Source: Roseobacter sp. SK209-2-6 (lineage in GTDB: Bacteria; Pseudomonadota; Alphaproteobacteria; Rhodobacterales; Rhodobacteraceae). Taken from it: a stretch of 64,000 nt of DNA. This document shows, piece after piece, positions 18,179 through 27,885 of this stretch. The stretch lies in assembly GCF_000169455.1 (NCBI RefSeq), contig NZ_AAYC01000008.1, positions 1 to 64,000 of the forward strand. Reading direction: 5' to 3'. The position numbers were made by a program, and so were the translations under genes. Position 1 is the stretch's first letter; each line of letters starts with the position of its first letter. The notes below the pieces were generated by a model. That model worked only from the letters and a program-made list of their open reading frames with translations. It did no database searches and had not been told where the DNA came from.

Positions 18179-19759
18179 TCAGAGAGCTGCGGCCAGCAGA
18201 TGGCGGGTATAGTCTTCCTTCGGAGCGTCAAAAATCTCCTGCGCGTTGCCGCTTTCTACGATGTCGCCTTGTTTCATCACAACAACCCGATGCGACATGG
18301 CACGCACCACGTTGAGGTCATGAGAGATAAAGAGATAGGCCAACCCATAACGTTCCTGCAGACCACGCAACAGTTCCACGATCTGCACCTGTACTGTCAT
18401 ATCCAGCGCTGAAGTTGGCTCATCCAAGACAACAAGTTTGGGGCGCAGAACCATGGCGCGCGCGATAGCGATGCGCTGACGCTGCCCACCAGAAAACTCA
18501 TGCGGGTAGCGGTCCATGGCGGCAGGGTCCAATCCGACCTCCTCCATGACCTCCGCCACCAGCTCACGTGGGGGGCGGTCCTGATCCACATCATGTATGG
18601 CCAGTCCTTCAGAAATGATCTGCGCGCAGGTCATACGTGGACTGAGGGAGCCAAAGGGATCCTGGAAAACGATCTGCATATCCTTGCGCAGGCTGCGCAG
18701 ATCCCTGGTCGACCACTGGCGCAGGTCTTGCCCCTGGAAACGAACCTCCCCCTCGGAGGCGATGAGCCGCATGATGGCCAGCGCCATGGTAGTCTTGCCC
18801 GATCCGCTTTCTCCGACGATGCCCAGGGTTTCACCGGCCCGCACATTGATAGAGCTGGGGTTGACTGCTTTGACATGACCTACCGTCCGCTTCAGCAGGC
18901 CTTTTTCGATCGGGAACCAGACCTTCAAGTCCTTTGTAGCCACCATCTCGGCAGCCTCATCCGCCACCGGTTCCGGCGCTCCCGAAGGTTCCGCCGCCAA
19001 AAGCTTTTGCGTATAGGCGTGCTGCGGATTGGCAAAGACCTCTGCCGCAGGGCCTTCCTCGACGATCTCACCGTTTTTCATCACACAAACGCGGTCGGCG
19101 ATGCGTCGCACCACATTGAGGTCATGAGTGATGAACAATAGCCCCATGCCTTCGCTTTTCTTCAGGTCGGCCAATAGCTCCAGTATCTGCGCCTGAATGG
19201 TCACATCCAGTGCAGTGGTCGGCTCATCCGCGATCAGGATTTCCGGTTTGTTGGCTAAGGCCATGGCGATCATCACACGCTGTCGCTGCCCGCCCGAAAG
19301 CTGGTGCGGATAAGACCCCAATCGGGTTTCAGCATCGCGGATACCAACCTTGTCCAGGAGTTCAAGCACACGCGCCCGCGCTGCTGCACCCACCAATCCC
19401 TGATGCAGAGAGAGGGATTCCACCAGCTGCTTTTCGATCGTGTGCAGCGGATTGAGCGAGGTCATCGGTTCCTGGAAGATAAAACTGATGTCATTGCCGC
19501 GCACCTGCATCAGATGCTTCTCGGAAGCGCCTACCATCTCGGTCCCCGCATAGGTGACAGAACCTTCGACAATGGCGCTATCGCCTAAAAGCGAGACCGT
19601 CGACAGAGCTGAAACCGATTTTCCGGAGCCGCTTTCGCCAACCAGAGCCACGGTTTCGCCCCGATCCACGCTAAAGGAAACGCCCCTCACCGCCTGGGTA
19701 ATCTCGCCGTCCTGACGGAATGAAACTCGCAGATTCTTAACTTCGAGCAGCGCGGTCAT
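18179..19759 (-). CDS. yejF: Peptide ABC transporter, fused double ATP-binding protein (YejF-like)
   Basis: 526 residues with two complete ABC ATPase domains. Each has Walker A (GESGSGKS), an [16 protein letters not shown] signature and Walker B ([20 protein letters not shown]). The fusion of OppD- and OppF-like halves is the YejF layout. The start overlaps the stop of the upstream permease gene by 4 bases. It powers uptake of oligopeptides or peptide-like compounds by the yejABE products. Confidence 0.92.
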   Translation of the reverse strand: MTALLEVKNLRVSFRQDGEITQAVRGVSFSVDRGETVALVGESGSGKSVSALSTVSLLGDSAIVEGSVTYAGTEMVGASEKHLMQVRGNDISFIFQEPMTSLNPLHTIEKQLVESLSLHQGLVGAAARARVLELLDKVGIRDAETRLGSYPHQLSGGQRQRVMIAMALANKPEILIADEPTTALDVTIQAQILELLADLKKSEGMGLLFITHDLNVVRRIADRVCVMKNGEIVEEGPAAEVFANPQHAYTQKLLAAEPSGAPEPVADEAAEMVATKDLKVWFPIEKGLLKRTVGHVKAVNPSSINVRAGETLGIVGESGSGKTTMALAIMRLIASEGEVRFQGQDLRQWSTRDLRSLRKDMQIVFQDPFGSLSPRMTCAQIISEGLAIHDVDQDRPPRELVAEVMEEVGLDPAAMDRYPHEFSGGQRQRIAIARAMVLRPKLVVLDEPTSALDMTVQVQIVELLRGLQERYGLAYLFISHDLNVVRAMSHRVVVMKQGDIVESGNAQEIFDAPKEDYTRHLLAAAL

Positions 19760-20862
19760 GAAAAGGTCTTCCTAGGGTCAAAGGCATCGCGGATGCCTTC
19801 AAAAATAAAGATCAGCAGCGAGAGCATCAGCGCAAAGGTGAAAAAGGCGGTGAAGGCTAGCCAGGGTGCATCCAGGTTCTGCTTGGCTTGCAGCGTCAGC
19901 TCCCCCAGCGAAGGCGCCGAGGAGGGCAATCCAAAGCCCAGAAAATCCAGGCTCGCCAGCGCGCTGATGGTGCCAGTGACGATAAAGGGCAGCATGGTCA
20001 GCGTCGCTACCATGGCGTTGGGCAGCATATGGCGGAACATGATGGTCATATTGCTCACCCCCAATGCCTTGGCGGCACGGACATACTCCAAATTGCGAGC
20101 CCGTAGGAACTCTGCCCGCACCACGCCAACCAAAGCGGTCCAACCAAAGATGATCATCAAAATTACCAGGAGCCAGAAACTGCGTCCCAGAATGGCAAAC
20201 ATGATGATGATCACATAAAGCGTCGGCGTTGAGGACCAAATCTCGATAAAGCGCTGAAAGGCTAGATCCAACCAGCCGCCAAAATAGCCCTGAACAGCGC
20301 CGGCCATGATACCAATCACCGTCGCCGCCCCCGTCACGATCAGGGTAAAGACGATAGACAGGCGGAAGCCATGGATCACCCGCGCCAGCACGTCCCGCTT
20401 GGTGTCATCCGTCCCCAACAGGTTCTGGCTATTGGGCGGCAGCGGCGCAGCACCCGGACGATCCACCGAGGTGTCATAGGAATAGGGAATAAGCGGCCAA
20501 AGGCTCCAGCCCTTCTCAAATCCATCAGCGGTGTAGGTCCCGGCGGCGATCTCTTCCAGAATCTCTTCTGGTTCATCAAAGCAGTCTTCGATGCCACCGG
20601 ATTGGATCAGGCACTCCACCTCTGGATCGCGATAGATGGCTTCGGTTTGGAAATCCCCACCAAAGGCGGTCTCTGGGTAGAATTTGAACACAGGAGTGTA
20701 AATTTCACCGCGATAGCTCACCAGGATGGGTTTGTCATTGGCCAGAAACTCGGCAAAGATCGAGAGACCAAAAAGCACTGCAAAGATCCACATGGACCAA
20801 TAGGCGCGCTTGTTGCGGCGGAAGTTGTTCCAACGGCGTTGGTTGAGCGGGGACAATGCCAT
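19756..20862 (-). CDS. yejE: Peptide ABC transporter permease (YejE-like)
   Basis: 368-residue inner-membrane permease of the OppC/DppC family. It has an N-terminal membrane segment, a large periplasmic insert (about residues 40-150), and a C-terminal permease domain with the EAA-type loop (RARNLEYVRAAKALGVSN). The long insert after the first segment is typical of YejE. It lies 3 bases after yejB and overlaps yejF. Confidence 0.92.
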   Translation of the reverse strand: MALSPLNQRRWNNFRRNKRAYWSMWIFAVLFGLSIFAEFLANDKPILVSYRGEIYTPVFKFYPETAFGGDFQTEAIYRDPEVECLIQSGGIEDCFDEPEEILEEIAAGTYTADGFEKGWSLWPLIPYSYDTSVDRPGAAPLPPNSQNLLGTDDTKRDVLARVIHGFRLSIVFTLIVTGAATVIGIMAGAVQGYFGGWLDLAFQRFIEIWSSTPTLYVIIIMFAILGRSFWLLVILMIIFGWTALVGVVRAEFLRARNLEYVRAAKALGVSNMTIMFRHMLPNAMVATLTMLPFIVTGTISALASLDFLGFGLPSSAPSLGELTLQAKQNLDAPWLAFTAFFTFALMLSLLIFIFEGIRDAFDPRKTFS

Positions 20863-20865
20863 AGC

Positions 20866-21954
20866 TCAGCCCTCCCTCTTGCCAAAGTCGATGCGGGGAT
20901 CGACCAGCACATACATGATATCCGAGAGAATTCCGATCACCAGGCTCATCAAGCCAAAGATGAATAGCGTGCCAAAAATCACCGGATAATCTCGTGCAAC
21001 AGCCGCTTCAAAGCCAAGCCGACCCAGCCCGTCGAGCGAAAAGATCGTCTCGATGATCAGGCTGCCGGAGAAGAAAATACTGATAAAGACCGCAGGAAAT
21101 CCCGCAATCACAATCAGCATGGCATTGCGGAAGACATGCCCATACAGCACACGATGTTCGCTCAGGCCCTTGGCCCGCGCCGTAATCACATATTGCTTCT
21201 TGATCTCATCCAGAAAGGAGTTCTTGGTCAAAAGGGTCAATGTGGCAAAGGCCCCAATGGTCGAAGCAATGACCGGCAGCGCGATATGCCAGGCGTAGTC
21301 ACCAATCTTCCCCATCAGGCTTAGGCTCTCCCAGTTATCAGAGGTGAGGCCCCGCAGCGGGAAGATCTGCCAATAGGAACCACCTGCAAACAAAACCAAG
21401 AGCATGATGGCAAAGAGGAAAGACGGGATGGCATAGGCCGCAATGATGACTCCACTGGTCCAGGTATCAAAGCGGCTACCATCCCGCAGGGCCTTGCGAA
21501 TACCCATGGGGATTGAAATCATATAGGCGATCAAGGTCGACCAGAGGCCAAGCGAGATCGAGACTGGCATCTTCTCAAGCACCAGATCAGTCACATCGAT
21601 TTTGCGAAAGTAGCTCTCGCCAAAATCAAACTGCAGGTAGTTCCAGATCATCAGGGCAAATCGCTCGAGCGGGGGCTTATCAAGACCAAACTGCTGTTTC
21701 AGCTCTTCGATCAATTCTGGTGGCAGGCCCTGACGGCCGGCATAGCTGTCGTTAGCCTCCAGGATTTCGTTTCCGCCCGCATCTCCACCGCCTCCGGCAA
21801 AACCTTCAAAAACATCGCCACTGCCCTGCAACTGGGCAATGACCTGTTCGACCGGACCGCCGGGTACAAATTGTACCAGGGCAAAGTTCACCACCATGAT
21901 CCCAAAGAGCGTCGGAATCACCAGAAGCAGGCGTCTAAGGATATAGGCTGCCAT
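20866..21954 (-). CDS. yejB: Peptide ABC transporter permease (YejB-like)
   Basis: 362-residue OppB/DppB-family permease starting [20 protein letters not shown]. It has six predicted membrane segments and an insert with a Gly-rich stretch ([15 protein letters not shown]) before the main permease domain, a YejB feature. It follows the binding-protein gene by 9 bases. Confidence 0.92.
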   Translation of the reverse strand: MAAYILRRLLLVIPTLFGIMVVNFALVQFVPGGPVEQVIAQLQGSGDVFEGFAGGGGDAGGNEILEANDSYAGRQGLPPELIEELKQQFGLDKPPLERFALMIWNYLQFDFGESYFRKIDVTDLVLEKMPVSISLGLWSTLIAYMISIPMGIRKALRDGSRFDTWTSGVIIAAYAIPSFLFAIMLLVLFAGGSYWQIFPLRGLTSDNWESLSLMGKIGDYAWHIALPVIASTIGAFATLTLLTKNSFLDEIKKQYVITARAKGLSEHRVLYGHVFRNAMLIVIAGFPAVFISIFFSGSLIIETIFSLDGLGRLGFEAAVARDYPVIFGTLFIFGLMSLVIGILSDIMYVLVDPRIDFGKREG

Positions 21955-21963
21955 GTCGCGACC

Positions 21964-23904
21964 CTAGCGCAGCACGCCAGCGGCCCTCAGCGCCGCTTCG
22001 CGCTCCACGTTCACCCACCAAAGGTCCAACAGACCGGTGGAATAAGGCGGCATTTTCTCTGGGTATTCATATTGCTTCCAATAGGCGATCCAGTTGACGT
22101 CCAAATACCAGGTTGGCACCATGAACCGTTTGGCGCGCAAGACACGGTCCAGAGCACGGGTATTCGCATAAAGCTCTTCCTGTGACTTGGCATCGACTAT
22201 ATTGGCAATCAGGGCATCCACTGCAGGATCCGCTAGGCCAGCCGGATTGAACACCGAGTAGAGATGCGCTTCGGACCCGAATTGCTGATAGAGACCCGTC
22301 GAAGGTTCCAGCGATTTTGGGTAGGAAAAGGAGACCATGTCAAAATCCTTTTCGCGACGGCGGCTGGTATATTGGGCATAGTCCACCCGGTTCAAGGTTG
22401 CGTCGATCCCCATCGCTCTGAGGTTCGCGACATAGGGTTGGACGATCCGTTCCAAGGTTGGTGTATCCAGCAAGAATTCCAGCGCCAGGACTTTACCCTC
22501 AGCATTGCGACGCAACCCGTCGTCACCCACACTCCAGCCTGCCTCATCCAATAGCTTCATGGCCCGACGCAGATTGCGCCGGTCCGTAGGGCGCTTGGCT
22601 TTGGAACTATGCGCCATCACCGGTTCTGACGTCAGAATGGAGGCGTCGATCTGATTGCCCAAGGCTTGCAGAACGTCCAGTTCCTGCCCTTCAGGTAAAC
22701 CGGTGGCCGCCAGGGCAGTGTCTTGCCAAAAAGAACTACGATGACGGAACAGCCCGTATTGCAAGCTCTCATTGGTCCATTCGAAGTTGAAGGCAAGCTG
22801 CACCGCCTCGCGAACACGAATGTCCTGGAATTGGGGTCGCAGCAGATTCATCACAAAACCGCCAGCTGCCGGGACATTGCCATTTGGGATTTCATCCTTG
22901 ATTACATTCCCGGTTGTCACCGCCTGAAACTCATAGGCTGTCGCCCAGCTCTTGGAGCTGTTTTCAGGCCGCAAGGTATAGATCCCAGCCTTGAACCCTT
23001 CCATCGCCGCAATGGCATCGCCAAAATACTCAACCCGGATTTTATCGTAGTTGTGGCGGCCGATGTTCACATTCACATCCTTGCCCCAGTAATCCGGGTT
23101 GCGCCGATATGTGATGCGCTGATTGATGTCGATTTCGTCCAGGATATAGGGACCCGAACCAATGCCCGGATCAAGACGCGGCTCATCCAGTCGGCGATTT
23201 TTCGGATCAGCTTCAAACCAGGCCTTTGAAAATACCGGTGTCCCGGAAACCTGACTGATCATCGCGCGACGGGGGAAATCTGGCGAGAAATGAAATTTGA
23301 CCTGATGCGGGCCCAGAACCTCCGCCTGGGGGATTCGTTTGCGCACCGCCTCTGCATAGGACTTCAGCCCCTGATCCAGCAGAATATTGTGAGAGAACAC
23401 AACATCTTCAGCCGTTACCGGAGAGCCATCAGAAAACCGTGCCTCAGGTCGCAGGTTGAAAACCACCCAGTCCTGATTTTCCGGATATTCCAGACTCTCG
23501 GCGATCAGCCCATAGTAAGATCCCGGTTCATCGTAGGATTCAATCATCAGACTTTCAAATTGCTCTGATGAGAGGGCACCGGCCCGGCCGTTGCGCGTAT
23601 AGGGGTTCATGCTGTCGAATGTCCCGACAGCCGAGATCGAAAGCTCTCCACCTTTGGGCGCTTCAGGGTTCACATAGTCAAAATGTGCAAAATCCTGCGT
23701 ATATTTCAACGCCCCAAACTCAGCAAAACCATGGCTTTTGATCAGCGCCTCATTCGATTTGGCAGGGAGCGCAAAAAGGGTAAGAAAAAAGCTAAAGAGA
23801 AGTAGCGTAGCAAGCTGACCAAACCGTAGCAGACCCTCAGGTTCTGCGGTTTTTGCGATGATGCGCGATGTGCTCTGCTCTTTTGGTATCGGGTTGCGTG
23901 CCAT
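21964..23904 (-). CDS. yejA: Extracellular peptide-binding protein of an ABC transporter (YejA-like)
   Basis: 646-residue SBP_bac_5 family protein that binds peptides in the periplasm. I start at MARNPIPKEQ, 9 bases after an AGGAGG; upstream codons to 23955 lack support. A hydrophobic stretch (LATLLLFSFFLTLFALPAKS, about residues 31-50) is the signal sequence, with an unusually long charged N-region. The mature part starts with HGFAEFGALKYTQDF, typical of YejA. First gene of yejABEF. In enterobacteria the system imports microcin C and peptides; here the substrate is unknown. Confidence 0.9.
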   Translation of the reverse strand: MARNPIPKEQSTSRIIAKTAEPEGLLRFGQLATLLLFSFFLTLFALPAKSNEALIKSHGFAEFGALKYTQDFAHFDYVNPEAPKGGELSISAVGTFDSMNPYTRNGRAGALSSEQFESLMIESYDEPGSYYGLIAESLEYPENQDWVVFNLRPEARFSDGSPVTAEDVVFSHNILLDQGLKSYAEAVRKRIPQAEVLGPHQVKFHFSPDFPRRAMISQVSGTPVFSKAWFEADPKNRRLDEPRLDPGIGSGPYILDEIDINQRITYRRNPDYWGKDVNVNIGRHNYDKIRVEYFGDAIAAMEGFKAGIYTLRPENSSKSWATAYEFQAVTTGNVIKDEIPNGNVPAAGGFVMNLLRPQFQDIRVREAVQLAFNFEWTNESLQYGLFRHRSSFWQDTALAATGLPEGQELDVLQALGNQIDASILTSEPVMAHSSKAKRPTDRRNLRRAMKLLDEAGWSVGDDGLRRNAEGKVLALEFLLDTPTLERIVQPYVANLRAMGIDATLNRVDYAQYTSRRREKDFDMVSFSYPKSLEPSTGLYQQFGSEAHLYSVFNPAGLADPAVDALIANIVDAKSQEELYANTRALDRVLRAKRFMVPTWYLDVNWIAYWKQYEYPEKMPPYSTGLLDLWWVNVEREAALRAAGVLR

Positions 23905-24057
23905 CTGCCATAACCTCCTTTTCCCGCCGCTTGTTGCTGCGGTTTCTCGTCTCAAAGCTAATGGGCCGGGGTGGTAAACTGCAAGTTCAGATTGAATGAA
24001 CTTTCAGAGAGGGCCGGTTTTACGCTGTTTTTCTGGCGCAATTTAGCGGGGGAGCAG

Positions 24058-24088
24058 AAAAAAGGGCCTCAGCTTGCGCTGCGGCCCT
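24058..24088 (-). terminator. Intrinsic terminator of the cytochrome c552 gene
   Basis: Read on the minus strand, GGGCCGCAGC-GCAA-GCTGAGGCCC is followed by six T, about 27 bases after the stop codon. Confidence 0.85.
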
Positions 24089-24114
24089 CAATTTCTCTCT
24101 GACAGTCAGACGAT

Positions 24115-24618
24115 TTAGTCGTCGAGGCTGTCCAGATATGCGATCAGGTTCACACGGTCTTTTTGCTTTTTCAGACCGGAGAAAGACATCGAAGTGCCAG
24201 AGGCATAGGCCGATGGCTTGGCGATGAAGGCATCCAGCTCTTCAGCGGTCCAGGAGCCATCACGACCTGCAAGAGCGCCGGAATAGCCAAAGCCATCTTC
24301 GGTGCCCTGGGTCCGTCCAACCACGTCATAAAGCGAAGGCCCGGTTGCGTTTACACCGTCCTCAAGCTTGTGGCACGCGGCACATTTCTTAAATACCTTT
24401 GCGCCTTTGGCAACATCGGCGGAGGCCATCAGCTCTTCAAAGCTGACTTCTTCGACTTCAGTCGCGGCCTCGGCGCTGGCGACTTCAATTACATAAGATT
24501 GCTCACCGTGCGCATCGGTGGAATAGAGCACATCCGCGGCCCAATGGCCCAGAAGAAACACAAGGAACGTGCTGCAGACGCCCGCAGTCGCCTTGGTTAG
24601 GGTCATAGTGTCAAACAT
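24115..24618 (-). CDS. Membrane-anchored cytochrome c552 (CycM-like)
   Basis: 167-residue class I cytochrome c with an N-terminal membrane anchor (TAGVCSTFLVFLLGHWAADV), an acidic linker, a haem motif CAACH and a distal Met (GTSMSF). The MFDTMTLTKA head matches the CycM/c552 type of Paracoccus, which carries electrons between the bc1 complex and terminal oxidases. I start at MFDTM because 27 upstream codons show no family features. With the cbb3 genes nearby it likely serves as an electron donor to oxidases. Confidence 0.88.
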   Translation of the reverse strand: MFDTMTLTKATAGVCSTFLVFLLGHWAADVLYSTDAHGEQSYVIEVASAEAATEVEEVSFEELMASADVAKGAKVFKKCAACHKLEDGVNATGPSLYDVVGRTQGTEDGFGYSGALAGRDGSWTAEELDAFIAKPSAYASGTSMSFSGLKKQKDRVNLIAYLDSLDD

Positions 24619-24737
24619 GAATCGCGTGTCCGTTTTAGCTGTCTGGCGCTTGTCTAAGGCTTCCACTCCCAAGTGGCAAGGTATAGACATCGCGACCAAA
24701 TGCCCGTTTCTTCAAGTTTTGCAGGAAAGTCGCACTG

Positions 24738-25571
24738 ATGACCGGAAAAATCGCTATCCAGGGAGAGCTCGGCTCTTACAGCCATGAAGCCTGCCGCAAT
24801 ACGCGCCCCAACATGGAGGTGCTGCCCTGCCGTACTTTTGAGGACGTCATAGAGGCCGTGCGCAGCGGTGAAGCGGATCAGGCCATGCTGCCGGTGGAAA
24901 ATTCCACCTATGGCCGCGTCGCCGACAGTCATCGCCTGCTCCCCCACAGTGGTTTGCATATCATCGATGAGGCCTTTGTCCGTGTGCATATCAATCTTTT
25001 GACAGTGCCCGGCGCCAAGCTGGAAGATATCCGTGAGGCAAAATCACATCTTGTGCTGCTGCCTCAATGCGGCGGTTTCCTGCGCAAACACAATATCCAC
25101 GGGCGCGTCAGCCCGGACAACGCGCGCGCCGCCCGCGATGTAGCAGAGGCCGGGGACAAGCATGTTGCAGCCCTGGCCAGTGAGCTGGCCGGTGAAATCT
25201 ACGGGCTGGACGTGCTGGCACGGCACATCGAAGATCACGGTGACAACACCACACGATTTCTGATCATGTCTCGCGAACCTGACTATAATCGTCGCGGTGC
25301 CCATGGGATGATCACCAGTTTCGTCTTCCAGGTGCGCAACATTCCCGCTGCACTCTACAAAGCGATGGGCGGTTTTGCCACCAATGGAATCAACATGACC
25401 AAGCTGGAAAGCTATATGGTGGATGGTTCTTTCACCGCGACCCAGTTTTATGCGGACATCGAAGGGCACCCCGAAGATTCCAACGTCAAACTTGCCATGG
25501 ATGAGCTGGCCTATTTCACAACCAATGTGGAAATATTGGGCGTCTATCCCGCAGATAATGGACGCTACTAA
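24738..25571 (+). CDS. pheA: Prephenate dehydratase
   Basis: 277-residue monofunctional PheA: it converts prephenate to phenylpyruvate for phenylalanine synthesis. The catalytic part starts GKIAIQGELGSYSHEA; the TTRF motif needed for catalysis is at about residue 173. A C-terminal ACT domain with the Phe-binding KLESY motif follows. No chorismate mutase domain is fused. It is divergent from the cytochrome gene. An AGGA ribosome binding site precedes the ATG. Confidence 0.95.
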   Translation: MTGKIAIQGELGSYSHEACRNTRPNMEVLPCRTFEDVIEAVRSGEADQAMLPVENSTYGRVADSHRLLPHSGLHIIDEAFVRVHINLLTVPGAKLEDIREAKSHLVLLPQCGGFLRKHNIHGRVSPDNARAARDVAEAGDKHVAALASELAGEIYGLDVLARHIEDHGDNTTRFLIMSREPDYNRRGAHGMITSFVFQVRNIPAALYKAMGGFATNGINMTKLESYMVDGSFTATQFYADIEGHPEDSNVKLAMDELAYFTTNVEILGVYPADNGRY

Positions 25572-25580
25572 GCCTTAGTT

Positions 25581-25659
25581 TTCGACGGCATCACCCCTGA
25601 TGCTGGGCCATTTCTCCTATCAGGCACCTTACTGGAGCCCGGACTTCAATGCCGTCGAA
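25581..25659. repeat. Nested inverted repeats at the convergent ends of pheA and the GGDEF-EAL gene
   Basis: TTCGACGGCAT (25581-25591) pairs perfectly with ATGCCGTCGAA (25649-25659); inside, CCTGAT pairs with ATCAGG. The right arm lies in the last codons of the GGDEF-EAL gene. It could slow or end transcription from both sides. Confidence 0.4.
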
Positions 25660-27563
25660 GCCCCAAAAACCTGACTTTTGATCTCTTCCAGAGATGCTGC
25701 TCTGCCAAAGAGATACCCCTGCAGGACATCACAGCCAAGATCCGTCAGCAACTGAGCCTGAGCCGCTGTTTCCACCCCTTCGGCAGTAATCTCCATGTCC
25801 AACTTTGCCCCCAAAAGAACAATAGTTTCAATGATCTCCCGCGATCTCTCTGGATTCCTCTCGAGCGCCGCAACAAAGGAGCGATCAATTTTCAGGCGGT
25901 CAAACCGGTGCTTCCAAAGGTAGCTCAGACTGGAGAAACCGGTTCCAAAATCATCCATTGCGATGGACACCCCCATCTCCTTGAGCGTGTCCAGCTGCAT
26001 TTCAATCATCATGCTGTCTTCTAACAGCAGGGTTTCAGTTACTTCCAACTCCAATAGGTTTGGCGGAAAACCCGTGTCCATCAACGCCTTTTGCACAAAC
26101 CCCACAAGATCACCGCTGCGATACTGTGTCGGTGACAGATTGATCGCCAGCTTTTTCCCCTCTTCCAAGGATGCCATTTGACCAATGGCCGTTTGAAGGG
26201 TCCAACGCCCGATTTCTTCGATCAGACCGGTCTCTTCCGCCATTGGAATGAAGTCACTGGGGGAGATTTGATTGCCGTCATGATCCTTCAACCTCAACAA
26301 AGCCTCATAGCCTATCACCGCTTGATCTGCGCTTCGAACAAGAGGTTGATAGTGCACGTCGAATTCCTTGTTCAAGGTTGCTTCACGCAGCCGCGTCTCC
26401 AGGCCATGACGTCGCCGCAACTCATCACCCATCTCTTCGCCATAAATCGCAAAGTCATTTCGCCCCGCATTTTTGGCAAAATAAAGAGCCGCATCAGCAT
26501 TGTTCAAAATTACTTCGAGGCTGCCAGCCTCTTCGACCGCGACAACGCCAATACTGACAGAAGCTTCGAGGCTGATGGCTCCCAACTCCACCTTGCGTGC
26601 GCATTCCTTGAGTATGTTGCGCACCGTTTGGATAGCCTCATCCAGTGGAACCTCACAAAACCCAATGACGAACTCATCACCGCCAAAACGCGAAAGCAGA
26701 TCCCCTGAATTGCTGTTTTCCTTAAGGATCTGGGCAACATGGGTAAGAAAAGCATCTCCGATTGCATGCCCAAAAGTATCATTGATCGCCTTAAAACGGT
26801 CGAGATCAATGTAACACACTGCAACCAGTGATTTTTCCTGAATACACTGCTCTGCCTGTTCCACGAAAGAGCGCCTGTTCAATAGCCCCGTCAGCGGGTC
26901 GTATTTGGCCAGATATTCGGCTTTCTTCCTGGATCGTTCCGCAAAGATCCGCTGCAAATAGAAAGCACTCCCCGGTACAGCGAAGACCACCGAACAAAAA
27001 ACGGCCATAACAACCGCAAAGCTCTTAAAGCTCTCCACAAAATGGTCGCGCGTTTTGGATTGATCCACATAAACCTTAACGACCCCTCGTAGAGCCCCAT
27101 CCTGCCCCCGGAGCGGAATATAGGCCTCGGCATAGAGGTCCGGTCGATCCGGCTTTTGTTCGCCGTTTTTAACCACAACAATCGGCATCCCTGAGTGAGC
27201 CACTCGGTTGGCTTCAGCATCGGGTTCTGCTGCCACACCAGGTGGAGAGGTTATGCTCTGATCATCAGAGACAAGAACCAAATGTCCGGTGGCAGAAAAC
27301 AGCTTAAAACGGAAAATGTCGCCCGCCTGACGTACATCCCTAATATTCTTCCGCTGCTCAGGTGAGGGAATACCGGTCAGGACCAAAGTATCGAGATCGG
27401 GAACATGTGTGGCGAGATAAGAACCCCACTGCCCTGCTTTGTTTATCGCATCGCGCATAACTGCACGCTCAACTGCACGGTCTACGCCACTATTGATAAC
27501 CGACCATACTGCTCCGAGCAGTATGATACCTAAAACCAAGATACGACCAAATTGGAGCAACAT
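25629..27563 (-). CDS. Membrane-bound GGDEF-EAL protein (cyclic-di-GMP synthesis/breakdown)
   Basis: 644 residues: a first membrane segment (about 5-24), a periplasmic sensor region (about 25-180), a second membrane segment (about 183-203), a GGDEF domain with an intact RFGGDEF site (about 290), and an EAL domain with an intact EAL (YEALLRLKD), DDFGTGFSSL and KIDRSF. Both catalytic sites look complete, so it could both make and cleave cyclic-di-GMP; which activity dominates cannot be told. It is convergent with pheA and sits downstream of the SRP RNA gene without obvious co-transcription. Confidence 0.93.
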   Translation of the reverse strand: MLLQFGRILVLGIILLGAVWSVINSGVDRAVERAVMRDAINKAGQWGSYLATHVPDLDTLVLTGIPSPEQRKNIRDVRQAGDIFRFKLFSATGHLVLVSDDQSITSPPGVAAEPDAEANRVAHSGMPIVVVKNGEQKPDRPDLYAEAYIPLRGQDGALRGVVKVYVDQSKTRDHFVESFKSFAVVMAVFCSVVFAVPGSAFYLQRIFAERSRKKAEYLAKYDPLTGLLNRRSFVEQAEQCIQEKSLVAVCYIDLDRFKAINDTFGHAIGDAFLTHVAQILKENSNSGDLLSRFGGDEFVIGFCEVPLDEAIQTVRNILKECARKVELGAISLEASVSIGVVAVEEAGSLEVILNNADAALYFAKNAGRNDFAIYGEEMGDELRRRHGLETRLREATLNKEFDVHYQPLVRSADQAVIGYEALLRLKDHDGNQISPSDFIPMAEETGLIEEIGRWTLQTAIGQMASLEEGKKLAINLSPTQYRSGDLVGFVQKALMDTGFPPNLLELEVTETLLLEDSMMIEMQLDTLKEMGVSIAMDDFGTGFSSLSYLWKHRFDRLKIDRSFVAALERNPERSREIIETIVLLGAKLDMEITAEGVETAAQAQLLTDLGCDVLQGYLFGRAASLEEIKSQVFGASTALKSGLQ

Positions 27564-27735
27564 GCTTTAGCCCAGACACAAAACCTAGCGGGCACGTTGA
27601 CACAAAAAACCTAATGTAAACCGAATCTGGGGAAAGCGCGTCAGAAACAGGTCTGACCCGGTCCATCTGGAGCACAGCAAAAAGCACCTGATCCAAAGCC
27701 AAGGGCCGTCGCAAAATCAATTCTAGCAAGGATGA

Positions 27736-27838
27736 AGTGAGAGGTTGGACATCGACCCAAGCGGGGCTCGTTGTGGCTGCTTCCTTCCGGATCTGACCAG
27801 GTTGGCGAGGCGCCTGCCCGCGCCAACCTCTCAGGGAT
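27736..27838 (-). ncRNA. ffs: Signal recognition particle RNA (4.5S, small bacterial type)
   Basis: The minus strand contains the universal SRP core GGTCAGATCCGGAAGGAAGC with AGCC after it. The 5' TGAGAGGTTGG pairs with CCAACCTCTCA at the 3' end, closing a single long hairpin of about 100 bases. The RNA binds Ffh and targets membrane proteins. The ends are estimated from the closing helix. A frame running through it (27490-27876) is not a gene. Confidence 0.93.
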
Positions 27839-27885
27839 CCATATAGGCCTCTCCTGCGGCTAACGCAAGAGCTCACAACAAGTGC

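Noticed and set aside
27490-27876. Minus-strand open frame of 128 codons
   Set aside because: It runs through the SRP RNA gene and has no family features.
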